NCBI GenBank assembly: GCA_014773175.1
Contig: VXCM01000307.1
Span: 124,001 to 188,000 of the forward strand
Source of the DNA: Lucifuga dentata
Taxonomy: Eukaryota > Chordata > Actinopteri > Ophidiiformes > Bythitidae
Direction: 5' to 3'
Length of the DNA stretch: 64,000 bases
Below the pieces are notes generated by a model. That model searched no databases and was not told the origin of the DNA. It saw nothing but the letters and a program-made list of their open reading frames with translations. Of this stretch, positions 23,243 through 37,700 are shown piece after piece (the stretch's first letter is position 1; each line of letters starts with the position of its first letter). The position numbers and the translations under genes were made by a program.

Positions 23243-26200
23243 CATATAATATATGTTTATTTCTTATTCTTATCTATATCTTTATATCTCTTTTTGGGTT
23301 TCTCTTCATCCCTATCACCTTTCTTATGTCGGTCACAATCAAGCTCTTCCTGCACTTTTAGTGTTCTTTGACACACGTACACTCCTTCCCCATGGACTGT
23401 CCTAAGCCTTGCTCATGGCACTTGTCTCGCTAAGCCCGAGCTCCTGAGGAGAAAGTGAGAAAAAGAAATCAAGAGGGCTTGATCTTGTGTCTAATCCACC
23501 TCCTCTTACAGTGTAAGATGAAAGCTGTCATCAGCATCACCACAAAGAAAGGCAACCCTTTGGAATGTGACTACCTCAACCCTCTGGTGTCATGATGCCC
23601 AATTTGGAATGTATCTCAAATGATTTAGAAAACTATTTCAGTATTAAAGATAAATGTTTTATACCTTGTGTTCATCATATTGGTATAGAGATGGTCCTTA
23701 TAAATGTGCCACGTTTCTGAGCAGTGGTATTTGGATTCCAACTAAAATCATATGACTTAAATAGGGTATCAGTCTTCATTTACCAATAGCTACCAGTAAC
23801 TTAACAGCCTTTGTTTCAGCCTTTGTTTTCTGCTGTAGTGTGTGTCACAACACATTGGTCTGATAGCTCCTCAAAGCACTCTCTACCTTGTCTAACTTTT
23901 GTAATCACTCCTTAGCAGGCTGGCGCTGAAGTTTGGAGGGTATGAAGGGGGCTGGCAGATTACCCCCTGTGAAAAAGCACACCTCAGGTAATCACACTAA
24001 TGAATACAAGCCTTTCCCCCACATACTTTTCAGTCTTTCCTCCATTTCCCTCTTCTTTTCTCCTTTTCTTCCACAGTGGCAGTTTGATAATATTAGCCCT
24101 GTGGGCTCACACACAGTGGCAGGGGCCCGACTGCAGGACTGACTGGAGGCTTCCCATGAACACAGGTGGAGCAGGGCGAGCATCACTGGGACCAATTAGA
24201 ACAGAGCACAGGTACATTAGCATGTTTGAGTGGAGTGGTGTGTTATGAGGATTGGTAGGCCAAACGAAACAGACAACTATAGTCTGGTGTGTGTTAGTTG
24301 TGCATCTCCAGTGACATAACTGGCATATGTGTGACAAATGACCACTAGCTTGCTGTCACAGCTCATCCTGCATTCTCCATCTGCGTCTGCACACACATTT
24401 TCCTCACAAACACAGTCGCAGCTTTATTTCACTGTGTGCCAGTCTTGTATTCCTGATGACATTTAACAAGACTGCCTGCTGATGATTTTAGATTAATGGA
24501 AATACTGTAGCCTAAAGCTTAAATCACAATTAGCTTACCTGGGACAACAAAGTGAAGTCAAGGTCTTGTAGGTTGTTTCAGAGTTGACTAGAAATGTGAT
24601 TCAAATGCACTCAGTTTCTAAGATGCAGTCAAAATTTTATTTTAACAATCTCACATCATGCTGAAAAATCCCTTCATATCACTTTATGTGGGAATGCTGG
24701 TATGGAATATTCAACCTCACCCTACTCAGCTGATTTGCCCATTCAGATTTGCACTTCTTCCCATAGAAAGGACTTTAGCTGGAATCCATTTGTCATATGA
24801 TGTCATTATATTAAATAAGGAAGATTTTATTTGGAAAGCTAATAAAAGGACTTCTTTGAAATAGATAAAATTCCTTCGGTATGTTTTGCAGAAGTGTGTC
24901 GAGCTGGAAGGAGATTATGCTGAATAATAATTACAGAACCTTTGAGCAAGATCTTTTTGTGCTGGGTTCAGAAGTTATCAATCAATCTTCATAATGGGGG
25001 GGATACTTTATTACTTCTCTGCCCACATTCATCCTGTCGGTGTGGGGATCAAACAAGCTTGCTTCTTTAACCTTTAGACCACCTTTGCACTGCACAACTA
25101 AAAGAGAACTGTGAATATACAATACTTTCTGTTATATGTTTTGCCCCCATTTTTTTTTTTTTTTTTTTTTNTTTTTTTTTTTTTTTTTTTAGATGACAAA
25201 AGTGAGAGTGAGAGTGTAATAAAGTTCCTGATCTCAAATTTCACTTCAACTCATCTTCCATCTATATGAACCTAAACAGGCAAAATTAATTGTATTGTGA
25301 GAAAGGAAAAATGGACATTCAGCTCAGGCTACACATGCACATACAGATCACCGAGGCGTGGGACTGAGCACTTTATCAGAGCTATCTATGGAAGATAGTG
25401 AGCAGGAAAACCGTTAAAAGAACTGCAGACAGGACGCTGACAGCCAGTGTAATGTATCTCTCTATCTCTCTCTCTCTCTCTCTCTCTTTTTGATAGTCAA
25501 TAAGAGCTACTCTGACAAAATATCATAAGTTTGTGGTCTTACAGGATGCAGCATACTGGTGATAAATATTTGATGTCTCTGTAGCATAGCTGAGATGCCC
25601 TTCTTTGCTGTGGAGCTGAGAAGATTTGCTGTGATATACTGTATACTGTGGTCTTGCATTAGAGTTGTATATTTTCATTTTGCCATGCTGCATCACTACT
25701 TACCACTAGGTGGCAGCAAAGCTTCATAGATTGTAATGAAGTTACTGAGCCCTGTCAAGAGCCCAACAACAGAAAGGGTACTTTAATGACACAAACAAGC
25801 TCAATGCATACCACTTTTATAGCTTATTACATAATATTTTATAGAGACCTTCAATCTTGAGAAGATTATGTCTGTATTTAAAATGACTCAGACCGTTTTT
25901 TTGTAACAGATTAATCACCTACCATTGTGATGTAGTATTTATTGTCTGCGGGCTAATGATATTAGAATCATTTCATTCATGTCAGATAATGCGGTGGAAA
26001 GCCATAAAACATTTTTGTGTCTCATCCCTCACACTTTATGAATGCATTTTAACCATCTTCCATAAGATGGCGCCACTAACATAAGAAATGACCCCCCCCC
26101 ACCCACTCACAAACACACATTTTCAACTTGCACAAAGATATTTTCAGTTTGCCCCCTGTCTCCTATGGATAAAATTAAATGAACGTGTGCAATTGGGTCA

Positions 26201-28480
26201 TTGCAATAGTGTGGGAAAAAACATAGAACAAAAACAGGTTCAAAAGAATATGGGACCATGTTGTCTTTTTATCCTGACAGAATTGTCCACAATGGCTGTC
26301 TTTGGGTTGTCTTTTTCCTGTTGTTACATTAGTGGAGATATGAATGTAAGAACATAAACATGGTAATTGTAACGGTATTCATGGTTCATTATTCATGACA
26401 ACACTAATTATTTGGTTATTTTAACTGGTGAAGTTTAATGTACAAAAATGTGAGTTGGTGTAATGATAGTAAATCATATGGTATATGTTTTCTTTTGCTT
26501 GTATCTTTACTTCATGGGTTATTTTGGTGATTCTTTTGTATTCTTCACACCCAGTCTGTGGTCTAATAATGAGAAATACACACTGCCACCAGAGATAAAT
26601 CTACACATTAAAATTGTTTATACCACTTAGCAGTTACTTTTTCTGGGCAAACAGAACTGTCTTATTCAATATTGTAGGAAAAGATCATTTCTAAAATGGT
26701 GCATTTAACGTGCTTTGGTCATAATATAATTTCACAACTACGTCACTAAATTAGCCCTAAAAGCTGCATGTGGTTGATTTTTAGCGTCCATTTTCTGCAC
26801 AATATATCTTTGCATATTGGTATAAAGTGTTTATTTTGACATTTCACAGCCGCAGATGGCCATAGTCACAGTTTGATAGCTGTCACTCCTCATTTCAGGG
26901 CTGTAATAGAGGCCATATGGGATGCGTCTCTGACTGTCTGCCCAAGTAGTCTTACCACAATCGGCCATCTGGCGTCAAGGAGCAGCTTCTGAGCTGATAA
27001 ATGTGTGCAGGTGACTTCTTAAGCTTTAATTTAAGAGCTTGCATTAGTCTTAGAGATTGTGTGAACGTTTAAATCTGCTCAATCAAAGACTATTGTGGCA
27101 GCAGGACTGAGTCTGATTGGGTCTGACAATTTAACAGAGGCCCGATAATTAAGCAGGGTGTCTTCCAGGTGATTGGGTTCCATGATGCGAATGAGACCAG
27201 ATATAACATATACATGTTATGCATCTCTGTGTAGGGATACTTCCACTTTAGAAGCTAGATTCCAGACGTGATAGTGTGTGTATGTGGAGAAACAATCCTC
27301 TAATTCTAACGCCCACTCCCACATAACAATGACAGTCTCGTTTAAAGTTGTTTTGGCATAAACCTTCTCAACATAAGTCTTGCTGCAATCTTCATCCTTT
27401 ATATTCTTATCCCCACATTACAGTAAGACTTTGGTGTAAATGTGTAAATCTATATGCTCACACTAGAGTAAAATCACTTACTGTATATTTACAGGTTATA
27501 ATATGCAACTCTACTAAGCTGCAGAGGGTCCTTAATATCCTTCTTTGGTGTTCCTCCTTCTCTTTGCCACATTGTTGTTTTAATATCTATTTCGTGCGTT
27601 TTTCATCATGGATGCATGTGATCCTGGTATGCTCTGCACTGAGGCGTATGCTGGTGATGTGATGTGTTTCATAGAGGAGGGGATTGGTGAGCGCTGTCCA
27701 TGGTGCTGGTGGTGATGTGGTAGTGCTGAAAACACCATCACTCTGAACCACGCATTTCCATCTTTTGGGGTGAGACGGGCGAGAGCAAAGAAGTTGTGAC
27801 CATGTTTTATTTTCGTGTCAATCCCAGTGATCTTATTTATTCCACCAGCCCGTGAACCATTAAGAAAAGTGGTTCTTGTCCTGTTATTTTTTTTCAAGTG
27901 GTGAGTTAACATTCATGCAATTCTGTCAGGAACACACTACGTCCAATCATTTCCCTGTGACAAAGTTGGCAGAAAAGAATAACAGGATCGTGTCAATTCT
28001 TCCTGCAGTTATTCCAAATAAAAAAATTTTTTTCTTGTGCTGCAGTAGTTTAGGGACTCACATGACATTATCTTGATATCAGCTGAGTCATCTTATATTA
28101 GCTGTTTCACTTGACACCATTTGCAGACATTTACACCAAAGACTTGGTATTTGGCAATCTATGTGCTTCTCTGTAGAATACAGTCTTGTTTATGTGTAAA
28201 AAAAACAAAAAAAACAAACGGGCTTGGCTAACACTTCTTCTCAATGAAGCTTTCTCTGTGAGGCTGAACTGCGCTGATCTCTCATCATCCACGCTTTTTT
28301 CCTCTGACATGGCGTTTTTCCTTTCCTTAATAAGCTATAGCTTTGTTTTAATGTCAGATCAAGCTGAATTGACAAGTTCTGCCACCGCCGCCTCCTTGAG
28401 TGTTTTTCTCCTACCGTCCTGGACGTAACGATTGTAGATCAGAAATATCTCGGCCTAATTTCGGGTATGAGCTACACCCG
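20691..28480. other. cntln-sh3gl2 intergenic region
   Basis: No exon-like frame with splice sites or homology that I recognise. It holds (CT)n at 21665-21722, poly(A) and poly(T) joints with Ns at 22942 and 25171, (GT)n/(TA)n at 23213-23241, and (CT)n at 25456-25487. The stretch 21290-21500 has AT-rich motifs and reads like conserved non-coding sequence, but this is only an impression. Confidence 0.5.
21665..21722. repeat. (CT)n microsatellite
   Basis: About 28 uninterrupted CT units. Both strands give spurious SLSL/RERE open frames. Confidence 0.95.
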
Positions 28481-28715
28481 CGGTGAGGAGGCGGTTGCTT
28501 TAAAAGGAGCTGGCTATGACGTCGCATGGTTTGGACATGTGGGTTTGACATCCAATAGGCTGATCGGGGCTTTACTCAACCCCTTTCTCACAGGAGATCC
28601 CTCTGCTTAAGACTATCGTAGACAGGTTAGCCCATCTGCACGATCAACCGAGACAGTTAGAACCGAGATCCCCTATTCATTCCGTTATTCCAGCTAGAAT
28701 TACCGTGTAGCAACC
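28481..28715 (+). promoter_or_regulatory. sh3gl2: Putative sh3gl2 core promoter and 5' UTR
   Basis: Upstream of the start codon are a TATA-like TTTAAAAGG (28499-28507), a CRE-like TGACGTCG (28517-28524) and a CCAAT box (28552-28556). The region is richer in CpG than its surroundings. If the TATA-like box is used, transcription would start near 28530 and the 5' UTR would be about 185 nt. If the CCAAT box is the relevant element, the start is further downstream. CREB-type input would suit a neuronal gene, but this is inferred from motifs only. Confidence 0.45.
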
Positions 28716-28760
28716 ATGTCTGTGGCGGGGCTGAAGAAGCAATTCCACAAAGCCACTCAG
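28716..28760 (+). CDS. sh3gl2: sh3gl2 exon 1 (start codon)
   Basis: It contains 15 codons, [15 protein letters not shown], with donor CAG|GTAAGA. This is the amphipathic helix 0 that inserts into the bilayer. The start is chosen because these residues match the endophilin-A N-terminus exactly and the context CAACCATGT is acceptable. Phase 0. Confidence 0.95.
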
Positions 28761-31700
28761 GTAAGAAGAGCTGATGCTTATCATGTCTCAGCAGATCTCC
28801 ACGCTGAAGTGTCATATATTTGGATAGCAGGGGGGGGGTTTCCTTGACATCTGGCACAGATTCAGATTTAGTCGAATTGGTGATGAATAGCTTTCTCACG
28901 CTTGATTTCTGCTACTACTTGTGCTCCGTTCATTACGCTACTTCCGTGAACTTATTCATTGGTGTCCTCGTGCTGAATTGTGATCCATTAAAACGACTGG
29001 GTGGTGCAGCAGTGCGCCATTGGAGTTACCTGCACCATACTAATCTGCTTTTATTCATTGTGTCATGTAGTGCATGACGGGGAGAAGAATAATTCTGCTT
29101 TTACTCTCTACGACCGTCAGCAAGGAAGATGGTACCACAATGTGATTGTGGTGAAATCAGGGAAGTCGGTTTCTCTAAATACCCTTCAGATGACATTCCG
29201 CACGGCCACAGAAAATTAAACGGGCCTCATTGCAGCCGCTAACTTATGTTAAATCCTACGTGAAGGTTTTAATCGGTGTCTCTGCAACCACAGCTGCAAC
29301 TCCAAAGTACACCATATTATGCAATCGTTAAGTGCGCCTCGGCGGAAATATGTTCCTGCCATCAGTTGCACGCCATGACCTGTGCGCCCTCTAAACCCTC
29401 TAGTCTGCCAACCGCTTTTTCACAGATGATGAGTTAATGATTCGACTTGAACTATCTGTCTTGTATGCCATGTCAGACCCAATATGCAATAAGATATTCA
29501 GTTCAAGGTTAGTGAGAGAGTGAGTGATCAATAGTCTGGTTCCAGCCATTTCAGGATAATAGTTATTGAATGTGTTATTCTAAAGGCTCAGACTGTGTTA
29601 ACCATCATTAACTTGAGATGTCATTGGAGTGGTGCCAGCAGGTCACCAGTACTCCAAAGGTGTGGATGGATCTTAGCCACTGAGGGACACTAGCTTGAGG
29701 ATTGCAGCAGTTTCATTTGTGGTGTTCGCTGAGAGCTGCAGGGTCTGCAGGAGGTTGCTCCTTTCTAGTTGTGAGTCACAGTGACACTGACATTCAGCTT
29801 CAGGCCCCTCACAGCAGGAAGTCCAGAGCTGAAGGCTGACACATCCACAGCTCTCACTGTTCTCTTTCCTCCTCTAACACCCAGCCTTTATACATTTGTG
29901 CTTTGCATGGTTCATCAGCTCTATGATTGTTAAAGAATGGGAGGGAATAATGACTTAACTGTGACACTAATAATAGTGTGTCCATTGAAGGTCAGAGTCT
30001 CATTAAACTAAAAGCAGGTTGTGAGGACAAGTGTTGATTTATATATAATTAACACTTTGGGTCCAATATGGGGACACAATACAGTATAGTATTGTATTTC
30101 AGTTCATTGAAACCATCATTGGACATTATTGACAACTAAAAGAATTTGTGATTTTAGTTCCTGTAAAACATATGTATTTACAAGAGTACCATTATGTTCA
30201 AGGATTAAAATAAACAAAAATCAAAAATGATTGCAAAAAAATAACAACAACAACAAAAAAATCAGCTTACTGTTACTCTCTTTCGGTCTTTACTCATAAA
30301 GAACTCATCTGACAATTTAGAAGTAGATAGCAGCCCTCAAGAGGCATTAGGCTGCTATACAGATTATGTGATGAGTCTATTGTCACATTCTGGTAGGAGT
30401 GTGTCTGTGCAAACCGTGTCCCTTCTGCAGCCTTCTTTCCCACCACAAATGTCCTCTGCCATCTCAAAAGCACAAACGTGTAAGGATGCATGCATGAGCA
30501 TTTGTACTGTATGTGTAAATAAGCATTTAGTCATGTCAGTCACTGTGTGTGCATTAATAGGTGTGTTAGCATGAGTAAATATGCACCTACATATCTGAAT
30601 CTGCAGATTCAGCATGTCCCGTATCCTTCTGCTTCATGCCCAATATGCTCAGCGTTAGCTATCACTGTGGTCTCCCACCGTCTGTTCCCCAGTAATTCTG
30701 TCTCCCCACCCCCACCCACACATGAACACACACCCTTTCTTCTTCCCTAGACTCCAAATGGCAGAAGTCTTCCTTCAGCACAGTGTTTCCGTGCCACAGC
30801 CCTGTAATCCAGGCCCAGGCTCACACAGACACAAACCCTGCAATCTGGCTTCCTACACACATAATACACCCACAGCACACATTCTGCAACCCTAACTAAG
30901 CAGCAACCACACTGAAACACAAGGGCAGGAGATTAAGGGATGCTATAAGGGATGCTATAAGGGATTTAAAATAATGGGATAGAAGTTGGGAGGATGGGTG
31001 TGTGCAATGATGGCATTACTTATACATACAATGTACAATTGTGTTTAAGTATCATGACCTGCTCAGGATAGCAAACGATGGTGGTTTGTAGGCTTAATAT
31101 TGTGATAATATTGCAAGAGCTAACATAAAATTGGTATCTTGCTTTAAATGAATAACACCATAATGATATCACAGTGATGATGTATAATGTAGACTGAGAA
31201 AGATTCCATATCCTAATGCTGCATTGACCTGGTAGCCCGATGCATCACTAACTGCTAATTAGCTGTGCATCTTTATCTGGTGTAAGCATACAACATCTGC
31301 TTAGTTACGGAAAATTCCCATTCTTGTGCATGGAGTCTTGGAGCATGTCTTCATTTGGGCCTCATGGACCGGGACACAGCAGAAAGAAATGACTCATAAA
31401 CAGCATTCTGTGGAGTAACAGGGATTTCACAAGATTCTGTCACATTCACACATACATGCTCACAACCTCAGTTTCACCTTCTCACATACATCGCTGAGTA
31501 ATTTATTACAAGCTTTCACACACAGTCACACTTTTCTGTGATGCACACTGACAGAACACATCTCTCCCAAGGACATTAGGGTTAAGAGTGATGCATTTAT
31601 AGCAGGTGCCATTCTAAAATAAGGAGAGGCACAGAGCATGAAGGGTAAAAACCCAGCAGATCCATGAGAGGTTTTTTTTTAAGGTAATCCAATGCTTTCT

Positions 31701-34700
31701 CTTACTATGTACTATGTTACCAAGTGATACAGCTGTGATGATTTAGAGAAAAATGATTCAATTCACCCTGCTGTGAAAATCACACCTTAAATTTTTCCTC
31801 TCATTATTTTGAGCTAAGAAACTGTTTCTGTTTGATGTATGTGTAGAGATGAAACCTGCTTGTTATTACGTCATAAGTCATCTTCCCTTGGAGTCAAATG
31901 AGTTGTGTTAGAACAGATACTACTTTCATGCTTGGACTATTCCCATGGAGAGCGTCATATATGACTACATTTTGCAGCTTCTTGTGCATGTATGTGAATG
32001 CACCTATGTAGTGGCTACTATAATTTAAATAGAGTAGATCTCAGAGTGATTCCCTGTATACCCAGCAGTGCTTCTTACTGTCTTAGTTTAAACATATTTT
32101 GGGCTGCAGAGGGAATATTCTCTCTTAATGGAGTGAAAATGTGCTGCCAGCCGGAAGACAAAAATATGTTCAGTAAATAGCACTGCAGGAGAGAGAGAGA
32201 GAGGAGATAAACAAGATGGTAAAAACACTTGTAAAAGTATGCCGTGCCAGTATGAATGCGAGAGGAAAGTCTTTGGGATTTTTGACCTTTCAGCTATTCA
32301 GGTGAGATGGTTGCTTTGGTTCAAGGTGTTGTTAGATGAATGACATCATAAATGTAGCTCCTGTGTGTATGAAATATATGTTTCTGAATCTAAACCCATT
32401 TCTCTCTTTTTTTTTAATAATGGGTTAGTCTGACTGATAATCAGCCTTATTAAATAGATTATCTTTGATAAGCAAAAATGACAATAATAGCTTATTTCAC
32501 TATTTTGTGTTAGTGCAGTACAGTACATATTCTTTTTCTCAGCCATATCTTTGACTGCAGATTGAGCCTTCAAAAATATATTGTACATATTTGAATTTAC
32601 TGTAGAACTCCATTTGAATTTACTGTAGAACTGTTCAGCAATCAGATGTATAGTGGGTGTGGGTGTGTGTAATCACCTGACAGTCAATTTAAGTTGCATA
32701 TAAAATGTAAGTAGGATCACTTCTGAACACAGAGAAATAACACCAAACTGCAGCTCTAAGGAGCTCTTAGCCTCTTTAGCTTATTGTTTTGGGTCTCTGG
32801 TCAGTACATAGACAATGGTTGAGTCTCATGGCTCTCACTAATACCCAAAACAAAACTGCAGTCTGTCATTTTGAGCAAACAAGCTAAATATACCCTACCT
32901 GTCTACCACAGAACAGGCATGTAGCAACACATATTGTTCTCAAGATTCGGTGTGACAGAACAAAGCAGAGAGGAGTGAATATTGGGCTTTATTGGCCATG
33001 TGGCCAATTTGCTGATTGTTTAGCCAGTCAGGATCTGGGAGGCACCAACTCTTGATCAAATTAACACACCTAAATTAAAAAAAAAAAAAAAGNTAAAAAA
33101 AAAAAAAAAGTAAACACCTAATTCAGCTAATCATGTGTAGATAGACTAAATATGCAGTGCTGTGACCCAGAAGGACCTGAAGGCTGTACCATGAAGCAAG
33201 ATTAGTGGGTTAGCGAGGTATGTTAAGCCTAAAGCGAGGGTTTTCAGTATCACGAAGGTGGCTGTCTTTTAACCTGGCTGGATCACCATGGCAACTCATG
33301 CTGCAGACATAACCTGNAGGTGGCTGTCTTTTAACCTGGCTGGATCACCATGGCAACTCATGCTGCAGACATAACCTGGTCAGGACTAGTTTTTGTTCAG
33401 AGTTTTGGCTTGAAATTGACTATAAAATGCGTCACCCTTTGCAAACTTGTCAAGCCATGCGTTAGGACCGAACGGAGCCATGATTTAAAGTGGCGCAAAC
33501 TGTTACTAGTTTTTGACCAAATCAAAGTGAAATTAATATATATATATATACACACCACCACGAACATATTATATGTTTGTGGTGTTCCAGGCCATTTGCC
33601 CCCACTCGCTATAAAAGAAGCCTTCTATAAAATCGCAGGTAACATACATTAATAGTTCACTATATTATGAATCAGTATGACATTTACATTAATAGTATAC
33701 TACATCATGAATCAGTTTATCAATTTACATTAATAGTATGTAGTGTAGTGTACAGCTAATAAAACGCCAATAGAATGCCAATTAAAAATTTGATTAGTCG
33801 ACAAACTAATAAAATTAATTTCACTTTGATTTGGTCAAAAACTAGTGATTGTCATGTATNAATTTGATTAGTCGACAAACTAATAAAATTAATTTCACTT
33901 TGATTTGGTCAAAAACTAGTGATTGTCATGTATCCTAAATGGGACAGTGTCAGACCTAAATGCAATTCTTGACTATAATATTTAAATCTGCTGCATGAAG
34001 TTTAAAGTGTCAGAGCTGTAGAATGTGCAGCTGTCACGTTAGGAATAAATGGTGGGCATTGAGATGCATTGAGTGGTAAATTACATAAAACTTACACATA
34101 AACTATCAGCAACTTTCTGCCNGGCATTGAGATGCATTGAGTGGTAAATTACATAAAACTTACACATAAACTATCAGCAACTTTCTGCCAGCATTCCTCT
34201 CTAGCCTTATTTGCAGTAACAGTGTTGCTTTTAGCATTTATGATGTGTTTGAAATCTTCATGGCACTATATGATAACTTTGCTCCTCCTGACTGAAATAA
34301 ACAGCTCTGATTGGTCCATTTTGTCTGGTAGTAGAGGTAAATGAGGCCGACATGCCCCCTTTGTGGGAACGCGCACAGAGCTTGATGAGGAAAGCCTGGG
34401 TTGACAAAGATGGTTGATAACCACTGTCGTGGTACCCGTTATCTCTGACTGGAGTTTTAGGCTTTGTCGAGCCGCTAAGGCAAAGAAACCCTGGCTGTGT
34501 TGAACGTGCTTCGTGGTACAGCCCTCAAGATTGAGAACCACTGTGCTAGATGTACAGGTTAGTAGTTGCTGCCGTATCAGCTTGATAAGCCTACAGTATA
34601 TCAGGAGTTTGTTTCTGAGTCTTTCTGCCTCCTAACAGAAAAACAGCTGAAGTACCCTCACAGAAACAGCTGTATGAGCAGCATTAAGTGTCATGAGGTC

Positions 34701-37700
34701 AATGTTGTGTCTGCATACAATGTCAGCTACTGTATGTAGATGTTACAGATGTATACCTGTGTTGACATCTGGGTGCTTAAATTTAAATTTAAAATTGTTC
34801 TGGGTGCAGATCAATTTTAAGGAGCAATGATCAAATTTGGAGAGTGAGCATTTCTTACAAATGGTGCAGTAATAGTCCTTATTTGCAATAATCCTTTGTG
34901 CAGCTGCAAGTTTCCGTATCTGTGCGTGTGTGTTTCTGTACCTTTTAATGAGTGAATGGAAACAACCTCATTTTCATATAAGAGCAATATAATATACATA
35001 ATATGGGTCTGACTCATGAATTTGGTATCACTTTTCCATCCATCTGACATAATACTGAAAAGCCTGATTCAGTTCAACAGTTATCCATTCGATTATTGTG
35101 TGTGTTTGTGCACCTTATTACTCTGAATTGTAATATTTCTCAGTATGTCAGACTGCTCCATCACTCAGCTTGTTAAAAATCCTAATAAATATTTGAAGAG
35201 CTGCTCTGTTATGTGATAACACTGGTGATGGGGGATTCTTTGAAAATGGAAAAAATCAGACCATCTCCAAATTCGCTGTCATTTGAAAAACTGGTGGTGT
35301 CATTGAGTTCTCCTTGTTTTCATGGATAAGTTGTTTACTTCAATTGAATCATCAGTGCTAAACTGCTACAATTGTAGTTAATGCCCTTAACCAGCCAGAA
35401 GTGCTGAGCATGACGTTTAACTCTTCAATCTGTTTGATTTGACGTTTCATGTATGTGCGTGTGTGTGGACATAAAAGCATTTCCAGCAGTTACTTTTTAA
35501 GTAAGAAAACCATGTGTGCATGTGTGTATTTGCATGCATGTCTGTGGACAGCAGTGTGGTCCTTGGATGTGACTGATGCCTGCAGGGCTGTAGGGCAGCA
35601 GATTCTTGATGAGTGACTCATCCAGCCAAGATCCTCACTAGGCCTACTGCAGTGCAGCGTAAAACAGATCAGCGAGAAGATGACAGATGGGGAGGGAGGG
35701 AGAAAGCGTGAAGCAAAGAAAGAATTCAGACGAGAAGGAGGGAAGAAAGGGAGCTAGCAAGCACCCTTGATGAGGTAGACAATAGCAGAGAGATAAAGGA
35801 AGAAGTCAACCAGAGGAACATAAGTGAGGAACGTGGAACCAACTCAAACATGCAAAAGTGTAGCAGTTAATCTGCAAGGATTCACTCTTTATCAGGTTTT
35901 GGCTGTTTTGTTTTTTTTTTGAGTCTCCCAAGCTGAATGTAGTTAATTAACGCTTTCTAACATAGACATATTAGGGCAGCCTATTTTCAGTTGTTAATTC
36001 TGATAAATTAATGTCATTACTCTTGATGTAATATCTATGAAGAGTCACATCAAGTGCAGTCGCCTTTGATGTAATATTTTGGAAGCACTGTACAGCAAAT
36101 ATTCCCTACATTGATTTACCTATATACATTACACATTTTCAGTGACGTATATGCTGGAATATGCCAGAACTTGAAGTGCTGATAGTCTTACTTCTGAATG
36201 ACATGTGTCTATGCGTTCCAGTAAAATGTGTCTAGATCCAGGAAGCAGCAGCTGTAGACATGGTCTAGCTTGTGTTTAAGAGTCAGGGAACAAATGCTCG
36301 TTGTTTTTTTTTTCTCCTAATTGGACCCGGTGCAATCAACTGTGGCCTGACGTGGTTCAGTAATGCAGTAAAAGTGATGCTGCACTGAATCGAGTCCATC
36401 AATAAAGTACCTGCAGGAAGATACGCTACCTCCCATCCTGTTATCCTGATTCATTTCCAGCACTCACAGGCTCTATTACTCTGCACTTTTTCTTGTCATT
36501 TGTCCTCTAGGTAAAAAAAAAAAAATCTTTTACTTACTGGAAAAAGGCCCTCTTGAAATCTCTGCATTATTTTTCCATGGGTGCTATGTCGTCCTATGCT
36601 GAGCTTCCTAAATACACATCAGTCTCAGACAAGTGCTTTTTATCTTGCTTAGATATGTAGAATAGAACAGAATAGCTTTATTGTCATTATACGTAACATA
36701 TAATGAAATTACAGGTGCTTCTCCCTTAGTGCATAAGTATAAAGTATAAAAAAGAGTAAAAACAACTTTGTACACATCTATTTAAATTATATTTACACAG
36801 CTGAAAAGATAAATATACTTATCAAAGTGTATATCAAAAGATATATACTTAGATATGTGAGTATTAAATATCCACTTCATCACCTCCATCACCATCCAAA
36901 ATGTATTTTCCTTCATATCTTTATTTTGAAACCTTTTGTGACAGTTACAACAAAAGCTCTTTTGGGATTGTGATGGATCTGTCTGGAGCTGCTACTACCT
37001 GGATCCAAGCACATTTCAGTGGAAGTGTATGGACAGAAACAATGAATTTACTTACATATTTACATACGGAAGTGTTGTAACTCCATAAATAATGTCATAT
37101 AGTAGATCTAAATGATTGCCACAATTTTACTGAAATTATGGAATACAAGAGAGAATTTGAGCACTTTAAATAAACAGCCAGCCATAATACTTTTGACAGA
37201 AGTGACCATGCCAGAGGGTTGAGAATGAACTGTGGAGTTCAGTGTTCTGATGTCATCTTTGTTCTAGAGGTTAATGACAGACAGATATTGCTATTTTTAG
37301 CTTTTCCTATTGTTAGATGCTGTGGACACAGTATGAACTGAGGAACAGGTGAAGTAGACATTAAATCAGAAAGAAAATGCAAATGAATGGGCATTTAATA
37401 CATTAGCCAGTTTCAGATCTGTCAACGAAGAAAGACGGTTGAATGAAAGAAAATTTATGCTTCTGAGTCGTTGTCTAGATGATTTCTGTTCGATATGAAG
37501 CAGTTCACTGTTCATCAGTGTGCGCTTTCTCTCTCTGTGCATCAGTATGCAGGTCATGGACAATGTTTTATTCAGGACTTGTATTTTATATATTCTGGGC
37601 ATCATCCACTGCAGGAGAGACGGGTGATGGTTTGAGGCTGGAAAAAGGAAAATCTGAGGAGCTGCAATTAAGCGTTACCTAAAGGTTTGCCTTATCCACC

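Noticed and set aside
27580..27912. 110-residue minus-strand open frame in the intergenic region
   Set aside because: No recognised domain, no supporting splice sites or upstream promoter motif, and length within chance for this composition.
33256..33378. Tandem duplication in the TIR element
   Set aside because: The copies are exact and separated by one N, so it is best explained as an assembly overlap.
35608..35622. Palindrome GATGAGTGACTCATC as an AP-1 enhancer
   Set aside because: A single 7-base AP-1 match is expected by chance many times in 64 kb; nothing around it supports an enhancer.
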